From: Phaeodactylibacter sp.
Lineage (GTDB): Bacteria; Bacteroidota; Bacteroidia; Chitinophagales; Saprospiraceae
Direction: 5' to 3'
Assembly (NCBI RefSeq): GCF_022763345.1
Contig: NZ_JALEGS010000052.1
Coordinates: 1-47,342 of the forward strand
DNA: 47,342 nt
Positions 24,705 through 35,200 of the stretch are shown here, piece after piece. The position numbers and the translations under genes were made by a program. Numbering within the stretch: the stretch's first letter is position 1; every line of letters begins with the position of its first letter. The notes under the pieces are model-generated. The model was not told where the DNA came from, did no database searches, and saw only the letters and a list, made by a program, of their open reading frames with translations.

Positions 24705-27700
24705 ATGAGAAACTACTTACTCCTCGCCTGCCTTGGAATTGCGCTGCCTGTATTGGGGCAGATTAGCTTCCTTGACTCTACACTTTACCTTGATAACGTT
24801 GGTTTGCTTTCGGGGACGCCCATGGCCGCCGCTGATATGAATGGTGACGGCTTGCAAGACCTCGTGATCCTTGACAATCGTCAGGAACTCTACATTGAAT
24901 ATCAGCAGGCCGGCACCCCGTTTTTCAGCAGCCTTTACGTTCAGTCCCTGAACAACCCGTCCAATGGCATCGCGGTGGGTGATGTAGACGGCAACGGCTA
25001 CAATGATATTTTGACCGGCGGTTCTTATAATGCCCTGCGATTGTTCCTGGCCAATGACGATGGCACCGACTATACCGCACTAGTCATCGATCCCGGCAAT
25101 TATTTCCTGCAGGGCACCAATATGGCAGATATCGACAACGATGGTGACCTCGACCTGTTCGCAGCCCATCAGGACGGGCTTAGCGCTCCTTTCCGCAACC
25201 TGGGAAACAATGTCTTCTCACTGGACTACAACCTAATCAACCCTGTTTCAAGTGTCCCCTCCGACAACTCAGGCAACTATGGCACCGTTTGGGCAGATTA
25301 CAACAATGACGGGGCCTCTGACCTGTATATCTCCAAATACCGCCTGGGGGTAACCGATGCCACTGACGGCCGCCGCCTCAATTTGCTCTTCCGCAACGAC
25401 GATGATGACGACTTCACCGAAGTAGCCGCCTTTGCAGGCCTGCTCCCGATGGGACAGAGTATTTCCACTGCATTTGGCGACATTGACAACGATGGCGACT
25501 ATGATGCCTTCGTGATCAATCATGATATCCCCAACGCCCTCTACCGCAACAACGGCAACGGCACTTTTACCAACATCACCAGCAATAGCAATATACCGGA
25601 AGCTTTAGCCGGAACGGGCCTGGGCGTGCAGGCGATTTTTACGGACTTTGACAATGACGGGCGCCTGGACCTGCTCTACACGTCTATCGGAGCCAGCCAC
25701 GCCATACTCCGCAATCAGGGCAATTCTACTTTCGTAAGGGTCAATAATGCGATTCCTGCCCCGGGCAGAATACACAGTGCGGTGGTTGGGGATTTCAATG
25801 CGGACGGCTTTGTGGACATCTACGCGGGCTACGGCCTGGGCTTCAACCAAATCGGCACACAGCCGGACAAACTGCTGCTCAATGCCGGGAACAACAACCA
25901 CTACGTGGAGGTCGCCCTCAAAGGAACGGATGCCAACCCGAATGGCGTGGGGTCAAGAGTGGAAATCTATGGCCCATGGGGGCGGCAGGTCCGCGAAATC
26001 CGAAGCGGTGAAGGGTACGGTATTCACTGCGGCCTGCGGGCGCACTTTGGGCTGGGGCCAAGTACTACACTGGATAGCATTATTGTGCGCTGGCCAAACG
26101 GGAATATCGACTTCCTGGAAGACCCGGATGTGGATACCCTTTATCAAATCACCGAAGGGGAATTTTGTCAAGCTCAGGCCGATTTTTCCTTTCAGGTGAC
26201 AGGGCTGACCGCCAGTTTTCAGGGACAGGGTGACACAGGGACTAATCAGTACTTCTGGGACTTTAGCGATGGAGCACAGGACACCGGAGTGGCAGTCGTC
26301 CACACCTTTCCCATTACCGGTACCTTCACGGCTTGCCTGACTACCGTTGGGGATTGTGGAAGTGCTACCGTTTGCAAACAGCTACAGACCTCCTGCACCC
26401 CTCCGGAAGTCTTCTTTGCCCAAAACAACAACGGGCTGGAAGTCAGCTTTCAGGATTTTTCCTTCGGCATGCCCAATGAATGGATATGGGATTTCGGCGA
26501 TGGCAATTCCTCCGGCGAGCAAAACCCTACCCACTCCTACAGCGAGCCGGGCAACTACTTTGTCTGCCTGGTGGTGCTCAACAATTGTGGCAACGCATCC
26601 ACCTGCGAGCTGGTGCAGGTCAACTGCGGCGATGTGGAAGCCGACTTTGATTTCGGTGAAGATGACCTCAATGTCACCTTCACCGATGCTTCCAGCGCTG
26701 GCACGAATAGCTGGTCCTGGGACTTTGGAGATGGCAATACTTCCGACAGCCAGAGCCCTCAGCATACCTATGATGCGCCAGGCACCTACCAGGTTTGCCT
26801 TTCCGTGGACGGCGCTTGCGGAACGGATACATCGTGCAAGAATGTAGCGGTTACCTGCCCGCCTCCGGCTGCCGCCTTCACCACCGAGGTCACAGACCTG
26901 GCTGTTTTCGTGGAAGACCAAAGCGCCAACTTCCCGGATTCCTGGAGCTGGGACTTCGGGGACGGTACCATCGCCAGCGGCCCTGCCCTATTCCACAATT
27001 ACGAAACACCAGGGATTTACGAAATCTGTCTCAGCATAGAAAATATTTGTGGCAACTCAGCAGTCTGTGATACGGTTTCAGTCAGCTGCCCGCCACCGCA
27101 GGCTGGCTTCACCTATGCATCAGACAACCTGCTGGTCAGTTTCCAAGACGATTCCAACGGCGGTGCAGAACAATGGGCCTGGGTCATTGACGGGCAGGAT
27201 ACGCTTACCGGACCTTCTCCCGAATACCTCTTCCCGGGTTCGGGCAGCTTTGAAGTTTGCCTGATTGCATCAAGTGTGTGCGGCAGCGATGTGGTTTGCG
27301 AGACTCTTGACCTGGATTGCAGCAATGCGCCCCTTGGCTTCAGCATTGACCTGGATGGACTGGAAGCCACTTTTACCGACACCTCGTTTGTCCAGGCCGA
27401 CAGCTGGTTTTGGCAGGTCAACGGTCAGGGCGTTGGTGGAGGGAGCAGTTTCAGCTTTGCCTTCCCGAGTACCGGTGTATTCGAAATATGCCTGCAGTCC
27501 AACGGTCCGTGTGGGCTTTTAAGCACCTGCACGACCCTTGACATTGACTGCTTTCCGCCTGACGCTGACTTCGCAAGTTCTGCGAATGGGCTTTCTTATA
27601 GCTTCACAGCGAACCTGCCTGGTACTGCCACCGCTTGGGCCTGGGATTTTGGCGATGGGAACAGCGCTATGCAAGCCAACGCCATGCATACCTATTCCTC

Positions 27701-30122
27701 TCCCGGCACCTACGAAATCTGCCTGACCGCAACCAACGAATGTGGAGTGAGCGATACCGTCTGCCAAACCGAATCTGTAGGTTGCCCGGCGCCCAATGCT
27801 GCTTTTGAACAGGTAGCCAACCTCCTTAATGTTTCCTTTTTTGACGCCTCTTCCAACAACCCGGCGCAGTGGGCCTGGGATTTTGGCGATGGCAACGCGT
27901 CCACGCAGCAAAACCCTTCCCACACTTACGGGGCAGCCGGCACCTATGAAGTTTGCCTGACCACAAGCAGCATCTGTGGCTCTGATGATTTTTGTGCTCC
28001 TGTGGTCATCGAATGCCCGGAGCCACAAGCCAATTTCGAAGTTCAGACCGACGAGCTCACGGTTACCCTCACTGACCTGAGCCCTAATACTCCAACCGAA
28101 TGGGATTGGGACTTTGGTGATGGCGGTAGCAGCGGTGTCCCCGACCCAACGCATACCTTCAATGCGCCGGGCACCTACACCATTTGCCTCATCAGCAGCA
28201 ATACCTGCGGCAGCAATCAGTCCTGCCAACAGGTTGCTGTTAGCTGCGCAGCTCCAGGCCCTGCATTTACCAATACCGCCAATGAGTTGCAGGTGAACTT
28301 CCAGGATAACACCACAAACGCGCCCACAAGCTGGTCCTGGACATTTGGGGACGGAAACGGTTCTACCCAGCAAAACCCGGCGCACAGTTACGCTGCCCCA
28401 GGCACCTACGAAGTCTGCCTCACCGCTGAAAGCATTTGTGGCTCCAACACAACCTGCTCACAGATCACCGTGTCCTGCAACGCCCCTCAACCTGTGTTTG
28501 CAGTGCAGGAAGAAGAGCTTTCGGTGTCTTTCACCGATGCCAGCACCAACAACCCCACGAGCTGGTTCTGGACGTTTGGGGATGGCAATTCCGCAACCGG
28601 GCCTAACCCGATGCACACCTATAGTCAGCCCGGAACCTATACCGTTTGCCTGGAAGCCGGCAGCCTTTGTGGCAGTGCCACTGACTGTGAAACCGTGCAG
28701 GTAAGCTGTGCTGCGCCTCAGGCACAGTTTTCCTTCCAACCCAACGAACTAGAGGTGGCTTTCACCGATGCCTCAACGGCTGATCCAGCCAGCTGGGCCT
28801 GGGATTTTGGAGACGGCACAACTTCCACCCTGCCCGATCCCACACATTCCTACGCTGCGCCCGGGGACTATACCGTTTGCTTAACGGTTAGCAGCGTATG
28901 CGGTACTACAGAATCCTGCCAAACCATAACGGTAAGCTGTGCTGCGCCTGAGGCTGATTTCGAATACACACCCAACCAACTTAACCTCATCTTCGCGGAT
29001 GCCAGCACCAATAATCCCACCTCCTGGTCCTGGAATTTTGGCGATGGCACCACCAGCGATCTGGAAACCCCTGCCCATACTTTCCCCGAACCGGGCATCT
29101 ACACCGTTTGCCTGTCCGTCAGCAGTATTTGCGGGACTTCACAGACTTGCCAAACCATCGGCATCACCTGCAATGCGCCCCAGTCTAATTTCACTTACAT
29201 GAATTCAGAGTTGGAAGTAGACTTTACCGATATTTCCACCAATATTCCTGACACCTGGTTTTGGACTTTCGGGGATGGCAACAGCAGTGCTGCGCAGAAC
29301 CCTACCCATACCTTCAGCAGTCCAGGCAATTACTTGGTTTGCCTGCAGGCCTCCAGCGTGTGCGGGTCAACACAACGTTGTGAGCTCATCACAGTAACCT
29401 GCACACCTCCACAAGCTGATTTTGGCTTCACCACTGATGAACTCCTGGCTACTTTCCAGGACAGCTCTACCACTGATGCAGTCGCCTGGCTCTGGACATT
29501 CGGCGACGGTCAAAGCAGTACCCAACAGGCCCCCATGCATACGTATACGCAACCTGGCTCCTACCAGGTCTGCCTCACCGCCAGCAGCATTTGCGGCAGC
29601 ACCCAGTTTTGTGACTCCATAAGCGTTACTTGTTCTCCGCCCTGGGTCAATTACAACTGGATTGCTGAGGATGGCATGGTGAGCTTCTTCGAACTGGCTG
29701 ACAACACCGTCACAGACTGGAGCTGGGATTTCGGGGATGGAAATACCTCCGACGTGCCCAATCCCATTCATACCTATGAGCAGTCTGGATTCTATCCGGT
29801 TTGCCTGACCGCTACCGACCTCTGCGGCAGCAATACTTACTGTGATACTATTGAAGTGGTGATTGTGGATACCAAAGAGCCCGGGAGTCAACAGGTAAGG
29901 CTTTTTCCCAATCCGGCTAAAGATGCGGTCTGGCTCGTTGTCCCCGGGCAGACTGAAGGGCAGGCGGTACTATATACTATGCAAGGTCAGGAGGCCGGGC
30001 GCTGGGCTTTGAACGGAGGAGAATTGCGCATCCCGCTGACGCCCTACCCTGCCGGCACTTATTTACTTAGACTGGAAGCGGCAAACTACTTCTGGCAGGA
30101 GCGGTTGTTAAAGCTACGATGA
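24705..30122 (+). CDS. Giant FG-GAP / UnbV-ASPIC / 16x PKD protein with T9SS sorting domain
   Basis: An 1805-residue secreted protein. The signal peptide (MRNYLLLACLGIALPVLGQ) leads into FG-GAP/VCBS repeats with calcium-type DxDxDG loops (DMNGDGLQDL, DIDNDGDLDLF) at about 30-390. An UnbV/ASPIC domain follows at 395-480 (NPNGVGSRVEIYG, LGPSTTLDSIIVRWPNG). Then come 16 tandem PKD repeats of about 77 residues (488-1722), most with WxWDFGDGN and HTY...PGTYxVCL. Nearly every repeat has four cysteines at matching positions (VCL, CG, xC, xxC), which is unusual for PKD. A T9SS type A domain ends the protein (LFPNPAKDAVWLVVPG). Such proteins act as long surface or released adhesion or binding rods; the ligand is unknown. 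Its stop overlaps the ATG of the next gene. Confidence 0.9.
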   Translation: MRNYLLLACLGIALPVLGQISFLDSTLYLDNVGLLSGTPMAAADMNGDGLQDLVILDNRQELYIEYQQAGTPFFSSLYVQSLNNPSNGIAVGDVDGNGYNDILTGGSYNALRLFLANDDGTDYTALVIDPGNYFLQGTNMADIDNDGDLDLFAAHQDGLSAPFRNLGNNVFSLDYNLINPVSSVPSDNSGNYGTVWADYNNDGASDLYISKYRLGVTDATDGRRLNLLFRNDDDDDFTEVAAFAGLLPMGQSISTAFGDIDNDGDYDAFVINHDIPNALYRNNGNGTFTNITSNSNIPEALAGTGLGVQAIFTDFDNDGRLDLLYTSIGASHAILRNQGNSTFVRVNNAIPAPGRIHSAVVGDFNADGFVDIYAGYGLGFNQIGTQPDKLLLNAGNNNHYVEVALKGTDANPNGVGSRVEIYGPWGRQVREIRSGEGYGIHCGLRAHFGLGPSTTLDSIIVRWPNGNIDFLEDPDVDTLYQITEGEFCQAQADFSFQVTGLTASFQGQGDTGTNQYFWDFSDGAQDTGVAVVHTFPITGTFTACLTTVGDCGSATVCKQLQTSCTPPEVFFAQNNNGLEVSFQDFSFGMPNEWIWDFGDGNSSGEQNPTHSYSEPGNYFVCLVVLNNCGNASTCELVQVNCGDVEADFDFGEDDLNVTFTDASSAGTNSWSWDFGDGNTSDSQSPQHTYDAPGTYQVCLSVDGACGTDTSCKNVAVTCPPPAAAFTTEVTDLAVFVEDQSANFPDSWSWDFGDGTIASGPALFHNYETPGIYEICLSIENICGNSAVCDTVSVSCPPPQAGFTYASDNLLVSFQDDSNGGAEQWAWVIDGQDTLTGPSPEYLFPGSGSFEVCLIASSVCGSDVVCETLDLDCSNAPLGFSIDLDGLEATFTDTSFVQADSWFWQVNGQGVGGGSSFSFAFPSTGVFEICLQSNGPCGLLSTCTTLDIDCFPPDADFASSANGLSYSFTANLPGTATAWAWDFGDGNSAMQANAMHTYSSPGTYEICLTATNECGVSDTVCQTESVGCPAPNAAFEQVANLLNVSFFDASSNNPAQWAWDFGDGNASTQQNPSHTYGAAGTYEVCLTTSSICGSDDFCAPVVIECPEPQANFEVQTDELTVTLTDLSPNTPTEWDWDFGDGGSSGVPDPTHTFNAPGTYTICLISSNTCGSNQSCQQVAVSCAAPGPAFTNTANELQVNFQDNTTNAPTSWSWTFGDGNGSTQQNPAHSYAAPGTYEVCLTAESICGSNTTCSQITVSCNAPQPVFAVQEEELSVSFTDASTNNPTSWFWTFGDGNSATGPNPMHTYSQPGTYTVCLEAGSLCGSATDCETVQVSCAAPQAQFSFQPNELEVAFTDASTADPASWAWDFGDGTTSTLPDPTHSYAAPGDYTVCLTVSSVCGTTESCQTITVSCAAPEADFEYTPNQLNLIFADASTNNPTSWSWNFGDGTTSDLETPAHTFPEPGIYTVCLSVSSICGTSQTCQTIGITCNAPQSNFTYMNSELEVDFTDISTNIPDTWFWTFGDGNSSAAQNPTHTFSSPGNYLVCLQASSVCGSTQRCELITVTCTPPQADFGFTTDELLATFQDSSTTDAVAWLWTFGDGQSSTQQAPMHTYTQPGSYQVCLTASSICGSTQFCDSISVTCSPPWVNYNWIAEDGMVSFFELADNTVTDWSWDFGDGNTSDVPNPIHTYEQSGFYPVCLTATDLCGSNTYCDTIEVVIVDTKEPGSQQVRLFPNPAKDAVWLVVPGQTEGQAVLYTMQGQEAGRWALNGGELRIPLTPYPAGTYLLRLEAANYFWQERLLKLR

Positions 30123-30988
30123 ATAAAGTAAAACGTATCCTGAAATGGGTGTTGATCAGCCTCGGTGGGCTGACGGTGCTTTTATTGCTACTGATTGCAG
30201 GCGCTGACCGGTTTCTAAGTTCTGAGAGGGGCGCCCGCTGGCTGTACAGTGAAGTTGAGCAGCCATTGACTATAAAATTCACGCCCGATGAGGTGCGCTA
30301 CCTGCAAATTGGCGACAGTACCAAGACCCCTCTGCTGTTTATCCATGGCGCGCCGGGCGGGCTGTTCGACTGGTTGGCCATCGCTAAGCGGAACCAGCTC
30401 TACGAGCAATACTATCTACTCATCCCTGAACGTCGCGGTTACGGCGGCACTCGCCCCAAGAGAGCCGAGCCCTCTGTGAAGGTACAAGGTCAGGCGCTGC
30501 TGCCCATTCTCAAAGCTCAACCCAAACCTGCCGTGGTTTTTGGGCATAGTTATGGCGCACCAGTGGCGGTAGCACTTGGGGCGCTGGCACCGGAAGAGAT
30601 AGCACGCATCTATGGCGTTTCGGGTGCTTATGATCCGAAACTGGAAGTGACCTTCGGTATCTCCTACTGGATCAATTTTCAGCTTTTCCGCTACCTGCTC
30701 CCCTCCCCGATTTGGGTTTCTAATGTAGAGAAGCTGGGGCACCCGCAAGCGCTCCGGGAAGCCATAGCCCTGTTTCAGTCGGTAAAGGTGCCCACTACCC
30801 TCATTCATGGCACCGCAGACACCCTTGTCCCCTTTGAGAATTCGACCTATCTGCAAGCATTGCTGCCTATTCAAGCTCCTCTTATTGCACTGCCCGGCCA
30901 GGAACACCCGGTGCATGTGATGCTACCGGACTATTTTGTCAGTCTTTTGCTAGGTGAGGAACCCGTGGCTCCGGATGCACAGGAATAA
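30119..30988 (+). CDS. Membrane-anchored alpha/beta hydrolase
   Basis: A 289-residue alpha/beta hydrolase. One N-terminal membrane helix (residues about 9-28) is followed by the fold core: oxyanion motif LLFIHGAPGG (73-81), nucleophile elbow GHSYG with Ser144, acid loop HGTADTLVP and catalytic His in GQEHPVH. The substrate is unknown: esters, lactones or peptides (proline iminopeptidase-like) are possible. Its ATG overlaps the stop of the giant PKD gene (ATGA at 30119-30122), so it is translated from the same message. That coupling suggests a shared condition or target, but many such overlaps are incidental. Confidence 0.82.
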   Translation: MNKVKRILKWVLISLGGLTVLLLLLIAGADRFLSSERGARWLYSEVEQPLTIKFTPDEVRYLQIGDSTKTPLLFIHGAPGGLFDWLAIAKRNQLYEQYYLLIPERRGYGGTRPKRAEPSVKVQGQALLPILKAQPKPAVVFGHSYGAPVAVALGALAPEEIARIYGVSGAYDPKLEVTFGISYWINFQLFRYLLPSPIWVSNVEKLGHPQALREAIALFQSVKVPTTLIHGTADTLVPFENSTYLQALLPIQAPLIALPGQEHPVHVMLPDYFVSLLLGEEPVAPDAQE

Positions 30989-31181
30989 TGGCTGACTACC
31001 GCCTAAGTGAACCGGTCAACCGAGAATATTGCAGGGGGCGCGCCTCCTCAGCTAGTGCCTCAAGTCATATCGTATAGGTCTGTCCTTTGTTTTTCAAAAA
31101 ACAAAAAGAAAGAAAATTTTAAATGAGTAAAAGCAAAAACTAGAAACAAACTCAATCCATTCCTAATCTATACAAGCTTAC

Positions 31182-31189
31182 TACCTTTA
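31182..31189 (+). promoter_or_regulatory. Weak -7-like element before the aldo/keto reductase
   Basis: TACCTTTA is one base off the TAnnTTTG consensus. If used, transcription would start near or after 31195, which favours the second in-frame ATG (31213) as the true start of the reductase. No -33 element is obvious. Confidence 0.3.
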
Positions 31190-31212
31190 GGCCAATGCAA
31201 AACCACAGACTT

Positions 31213-32121
31213 ATGACGACTTCCCTTTCTGAGCAAGGCCCTACATTTTCCCGCATCGTTTTCGGCGTTATGAAATGGGGGCTCTGGGGGCATCAGCTCA
31301 ACACCCAGGATATGCTTCGCCTGATTGAAGAAAGTGTGGACTATGGCGTGACTACCTTCGACCACGCGGATATCTACGGCAGCTACACCACTGAAGCGGA
31401 ATTTGGTGAAGCCCTGAAGCTTCAGCCAAGCCTTCGGGACAAAATACAGCTGGTAACCAAATGCGGTATAAAGATGCAGGTGCCACAGCGCCCTCATCAC
31501 CGCATCAAGTCGTACGATACCAGCCCGGAGCACATCCGCGCTTCCGTAGACCGGTCCCTGCGCAATTTAAATACGGATTACATTGACCTCCTGCTCATTC
31601 ACCGCCCCAGCCCTTTGATGGACGCTGATTTGATCGCTGGGGAGTTCGAATACCTAAAGAAGGAAGGGAAGGTGCGCTATTTTGGGGTATCCAACTTCAC
31701 GCCCGCGCAGTTTGATTTGCTCAACAGCCGTTTTCCACTCGTTACGAATCAGGTAGAAGCCGCTTTGCTCCACCTGCCCCCCTTTACCGATGGCACCCTC
31801 GATCAGTGCCAGCAGCACCGGATTCGGCCTATGGCATGGTCGCCGCTGGGCGGAGGGAGTATTTTCAGTGCTTCGCCCGATGAGCGAGCACAACGGATCC
31901 TTACTACTGCCCGGGAAATCATTGAAAGGCGGGAGCAAAATATTGGCGTAGACCAGTTACTCTTGGCTTGGTTGATGCGGCACCCATCCGGTATCCTGCC
32001 CGTAGTCGGCACTGCCCGCATAGAACGCCTCAAAGCGGCAGCCGATGCGGTACACCTCATGATGAGCCGGGAAGAATGGTTTGAACTGCTTCAGGCTTCC
32101 ACCGGGTCGGAAGTCGCCTAG
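31213..32121 (+). CDS. Aldo/keto reductase, YdhF-like
   Basis: A 302-residue NADPH-dependent reductase of the AKR superfamily, closest by eye to E. coli YdhF (shared FDHADIYG, EFGEALKLQPSLR, KCGI, LLLIHRPSPLMDAD, VRYFGVSNFTPAQF and RPMAWSPLGGG). Counting from an in-frame ATG at 31195, the catalytic tetrad is Asp56, Tyr61, Lys89 and His136. ATG 31213 is preferred because a -7-like element sits directly before 31195 and the shorter N-terminus matches YdhF. It probably detoxifies or recycles small aldehydes and ketones in the cytoplasm. It is alone in its transcript and convergent with the PUL. Confidence 0.88.
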   Translation: MTTSLSEQGPTFSRIVFGVMKWGLWGHQLNTQDMLRLIEESVDYGVTTFDHADIYGSYTTEAEFGEALKLQPSLRDKIQLVTKCGIKMQVPQRPHHRIKSYDTSPEHIRASVDRSLRNLNTDYIDLLLIHRPSPLMDADLIAGEFEYLKKEGKVRYFGVSNFTPAQFDLLNSRFPLVTNQVEAALLHLPPFTDGTLDQCQQHRIRPMAWSPLGGGSIFSASPDERAQRILTTAREIIERREQNIGVDQLLLAWLMRHPSGILPVVGTARIERLKAAADAVHLMMSREEWFELLQASTGSEVA

Positions 32122-32125
32122 TTTC

Positions 32126-32176
32126 CTACAACAAGAAACCCTGCCTCCGAAGAGACAGGGTTTCGTCCAATTGTAG
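32126..32176. terminator. Bidirectional terminator between aldo/keto reductase gene and PUL
   Basis: A nested inverted repeat: inner arms gaaaccctg (32135-32143) and cagggtttc (32156-32164) and outer arms ctacaa (32126-32131) and ttgtag (32171-32176). It sits in the 91-base gap between two convergent stop codons and can serve both transcripts. Confidence 0.75.
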
Positions 32177-32212
32177 CTCAAGAAATACGTAGTATGAAAC
32201 CTGATTTTTGGT

Positions 32213-35200
32213 TTACTGCTTGATCAGGCGTACCACCATCAGGCGGCTGCCAGACTGAACCATAGCGACGTAAACGCCAGGGTTCAGGCCGGAAGCATCC
32301 ACATTCAACTGCGTGCTCAGTGGCTGCCAGGTTTTTACTACCTGACCGGAAGCATTATAGAGGATCACCTCGTCCATAATAGCTGGTGCAGTAATAGTAA
32401 AGTTGTCATGGCCCGGGTTCGGGAAAGCCTTAGCCACGCCGAGCTCAGGGGCATTCGTACTGCTAGGATCAGCATCATAATAGTAAACGTTGTCCAGGTA
32501 AACTGTGGATCCTCCTGCCGGCAGAGAAGAGATGATAAACTGTGAGATATCATCCTGATTCATACCCTCAAAATCGACCAGTGGAATATCAAGACTGACC
32601 CATTCTTCCTGTGCCAGTTCAAACGGGATCTCAAACTCGGTATCATTGCCGCCACCGAAGCCGTCACCGCCGAAGTCGACCAGTTTTATGCGGAAGGTGG
32701 TGCTGTTAGGCGACCAGAAATCCACGTGCAGGTGCGTCATTTCTGTAGACACTAAGTCAATGGCATTTGGACCTACCGTTTCTATACCAGCAAAATCCAG
32801 TGCCGTATACAATTTGGTGGGGTTGCCTTCGATCTCGATATCTTCCAAATTTGCAGCGCTCCAGGTTGTCAGCCAGGTATCTACCGGTACATCGGCATAG
32901 GCGTCGCTGAACATGGAGATCACGAATGCCGGGTCAACGGTAGGTGTTGGCGCAGGTTCCATTGGAGTAGGATCCTCTCCCGTGGTGGTGGTACCTGTGA
33001 AAACGATATCATCCCAGTAATAGGTAACGTCTTCTGCCGGAGAAGTATCAAAGTCGAAGAAAATGGACAGCTTGTTGTAAACAGCCTCATAATCGAGCGC
33101 CGAGGTGCCGCCCACGTTGTTCTTGAATTCAAACTCAAGCGTTTGCCATGCACCTGCTTCTGTGGTCATCGTCTCTGTCTCCACAGATACTGCTGCATCC
33201 ATAGAATTTTCAACTTTGAGGCGGACCGGAATATCGGCAGCAGGTGACCACACCCGTACAGAAATGATAGTCGCTTCATCTGTGAAAGGTATGGCGGAGG
33301 CAAAACCAGGATCGTTGGGCGTGCCGCCGAGGTCTTCGGACAGTGTAGTGCCGGCCCAGGTTTCTGCGCCTGCCATCTTCACGGTCTCCACTACCATATT
33401 GCCCGCAGCTTCAGGGTCTTCTACAATGGTAGAGGACGTACCGCCGAAGTCAATAGTGCTGTACAGTACCTCAGGATCATCAAAAGTTACAGGCAGGTCC
33501 ATTTGGTTGCCAGTCTGTACTTCCTGCTTGTAGAAATACAGATTGTCCAGATAAATGGTGCTCGCCCCGGCTGGCACTGCTGAAAGCACAAGCTGGGAAA
33601 CATCATCCTGGTTCATGCCCTCAAAGTCTGTCAGTGGAATATCCAGGCTGACCCATGATCCTAGCGTGAAGTTCTCAAATGGAATCTCGAAGTTGGTGTC
33701 ATTGTCACCACCAAAACCATCACCGCCGAAGTCCACCATATTGATACGGAAAGTCGTGGCATTGGGTGTCCATACATCCACGTGCAGGTGGGTCATCTCA
33801 GCTGCGACCAGGTCAATGGCATTGACATCCAGCATCTCAATGCCGGCAAAGTCCAGGTTGGTGTACAGTTTCGTTGGATTGCCCTCGATTTCGATATCTT
33901 CCAGTCCTGCATTACTCCAAACGGCCAGGAAGGTATTCACAGGCACATCCGTATAAGCATCGCTAAACAGGGAAATCACATTGGCAGGATCTTCGGTGGG
34001 CGTTGGTGCGGCGACCATAGGCTCCTGGCTTCCGGTAGTGGTGCCGGTGAAGATGACATCGTCCCAGTAGTAGGTCGCATCTTCCATAGGGGAAGTGCCA
34101 AAGTCGAAGAAGATAGACAGCTTGTCGTACATCGCTGCATAATCAATAGCGGGGGTACCCTCCACCTGATTCTTGAACTCGAACTCCAGCGTCTGCCAGG
34201 CTCCGGCAACTGTGGTTGTATCTTCTGTTTCCACAAAAACATCTGCATTCATGGAGTTCTCTACCTTCAGACGGACCGGAACATCAGCTGCGGGCGACCA
34301 AACCCGCACAGAGATCACACTTTCCGCAAAGGAAAATGGAATAGCGCTGGCAAAACCGGGATCATTGGGCGTACCGCCAAGGTTTTCAGACAGGGTCGTG
34401 CCTGCCCAAATTTCTGCACCGCCCATTTTTACAGTCTGTACGACTGTGTTGCCTGCGTTCTCAGGGTCTTCGACCAGCATAGAAGTGGTACCGCCAAAAT
34501 CGATTGTGCTGTAGAGCACGTTGTCCTCATCAAATGTCACCGGCAGGTCCATCTGCGCAGGGGGCGTAACGCCCTGGTAGAAATACAGGTTATCCAGATA
34601 AATGGTGCTCGCCCCGGCTGGCACTGCCGAAAGCACAAGCTGAGAAACATCGGTCTGATTCATGTCCATAAAGTCCGTCAGCGGAATATCCAGACTGACC
34701 CACTCACCTGGAGTGAAGTTCTCAAATGGCAGGTTGAAGTTCGTGTCATTACCACCGCCAAAACCATCACCGCCGAAGTCGACCATATTGACGCGGAAAG
34801 TCGTGGCATTGGGTGTCCAAACATCCAAATGAAGGTGGGTCATGCCGGCTGCAACGAGGTCAAGGGCATTGTCATCCAGCATCTCGATGCCAGCAAAATC
34901 CAGGTTGGTGTAAAGCTTTGTGGGGTTTCCTTCAATTTCGATGTCTTCCAAAGCGGCATTGCTCCACACCGCCAGGAAGGTATTCACTGGTACATCTGTA
35001 TAGGCATCACTGAACAGGGAAATCACATTGGCGGGATCTTCAGTTGGGGTTGGCGCAGCGGTCATAGGAGTCGTACCGCCAACGGTAGTGGTGCCGGTAA
35101 AGACCACATCGTCCCAGTAGTAAGTAGCATCTGCAGCGGGAGAGGTCCCAAAATCAAAAAAGATGGACAGCTTGTCGTACATCGCTGCATAATCAATAGC

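Noticed and set aside
27519..28385. Minus-strand frame of 288 codons opposite the PKD repeats
   Set aside because: Its open length follows from the repeated codon pattern of the PKD units; there is no independent evidence.
26170..29870. Regularly spaced repeats of about 231 bases considered as a possible CRISPR-like or satellite array
   Set aside because: The repeats are diverged codons of PKD domains in one open reading frame; there are no identical short direct repeats with unique spacers.
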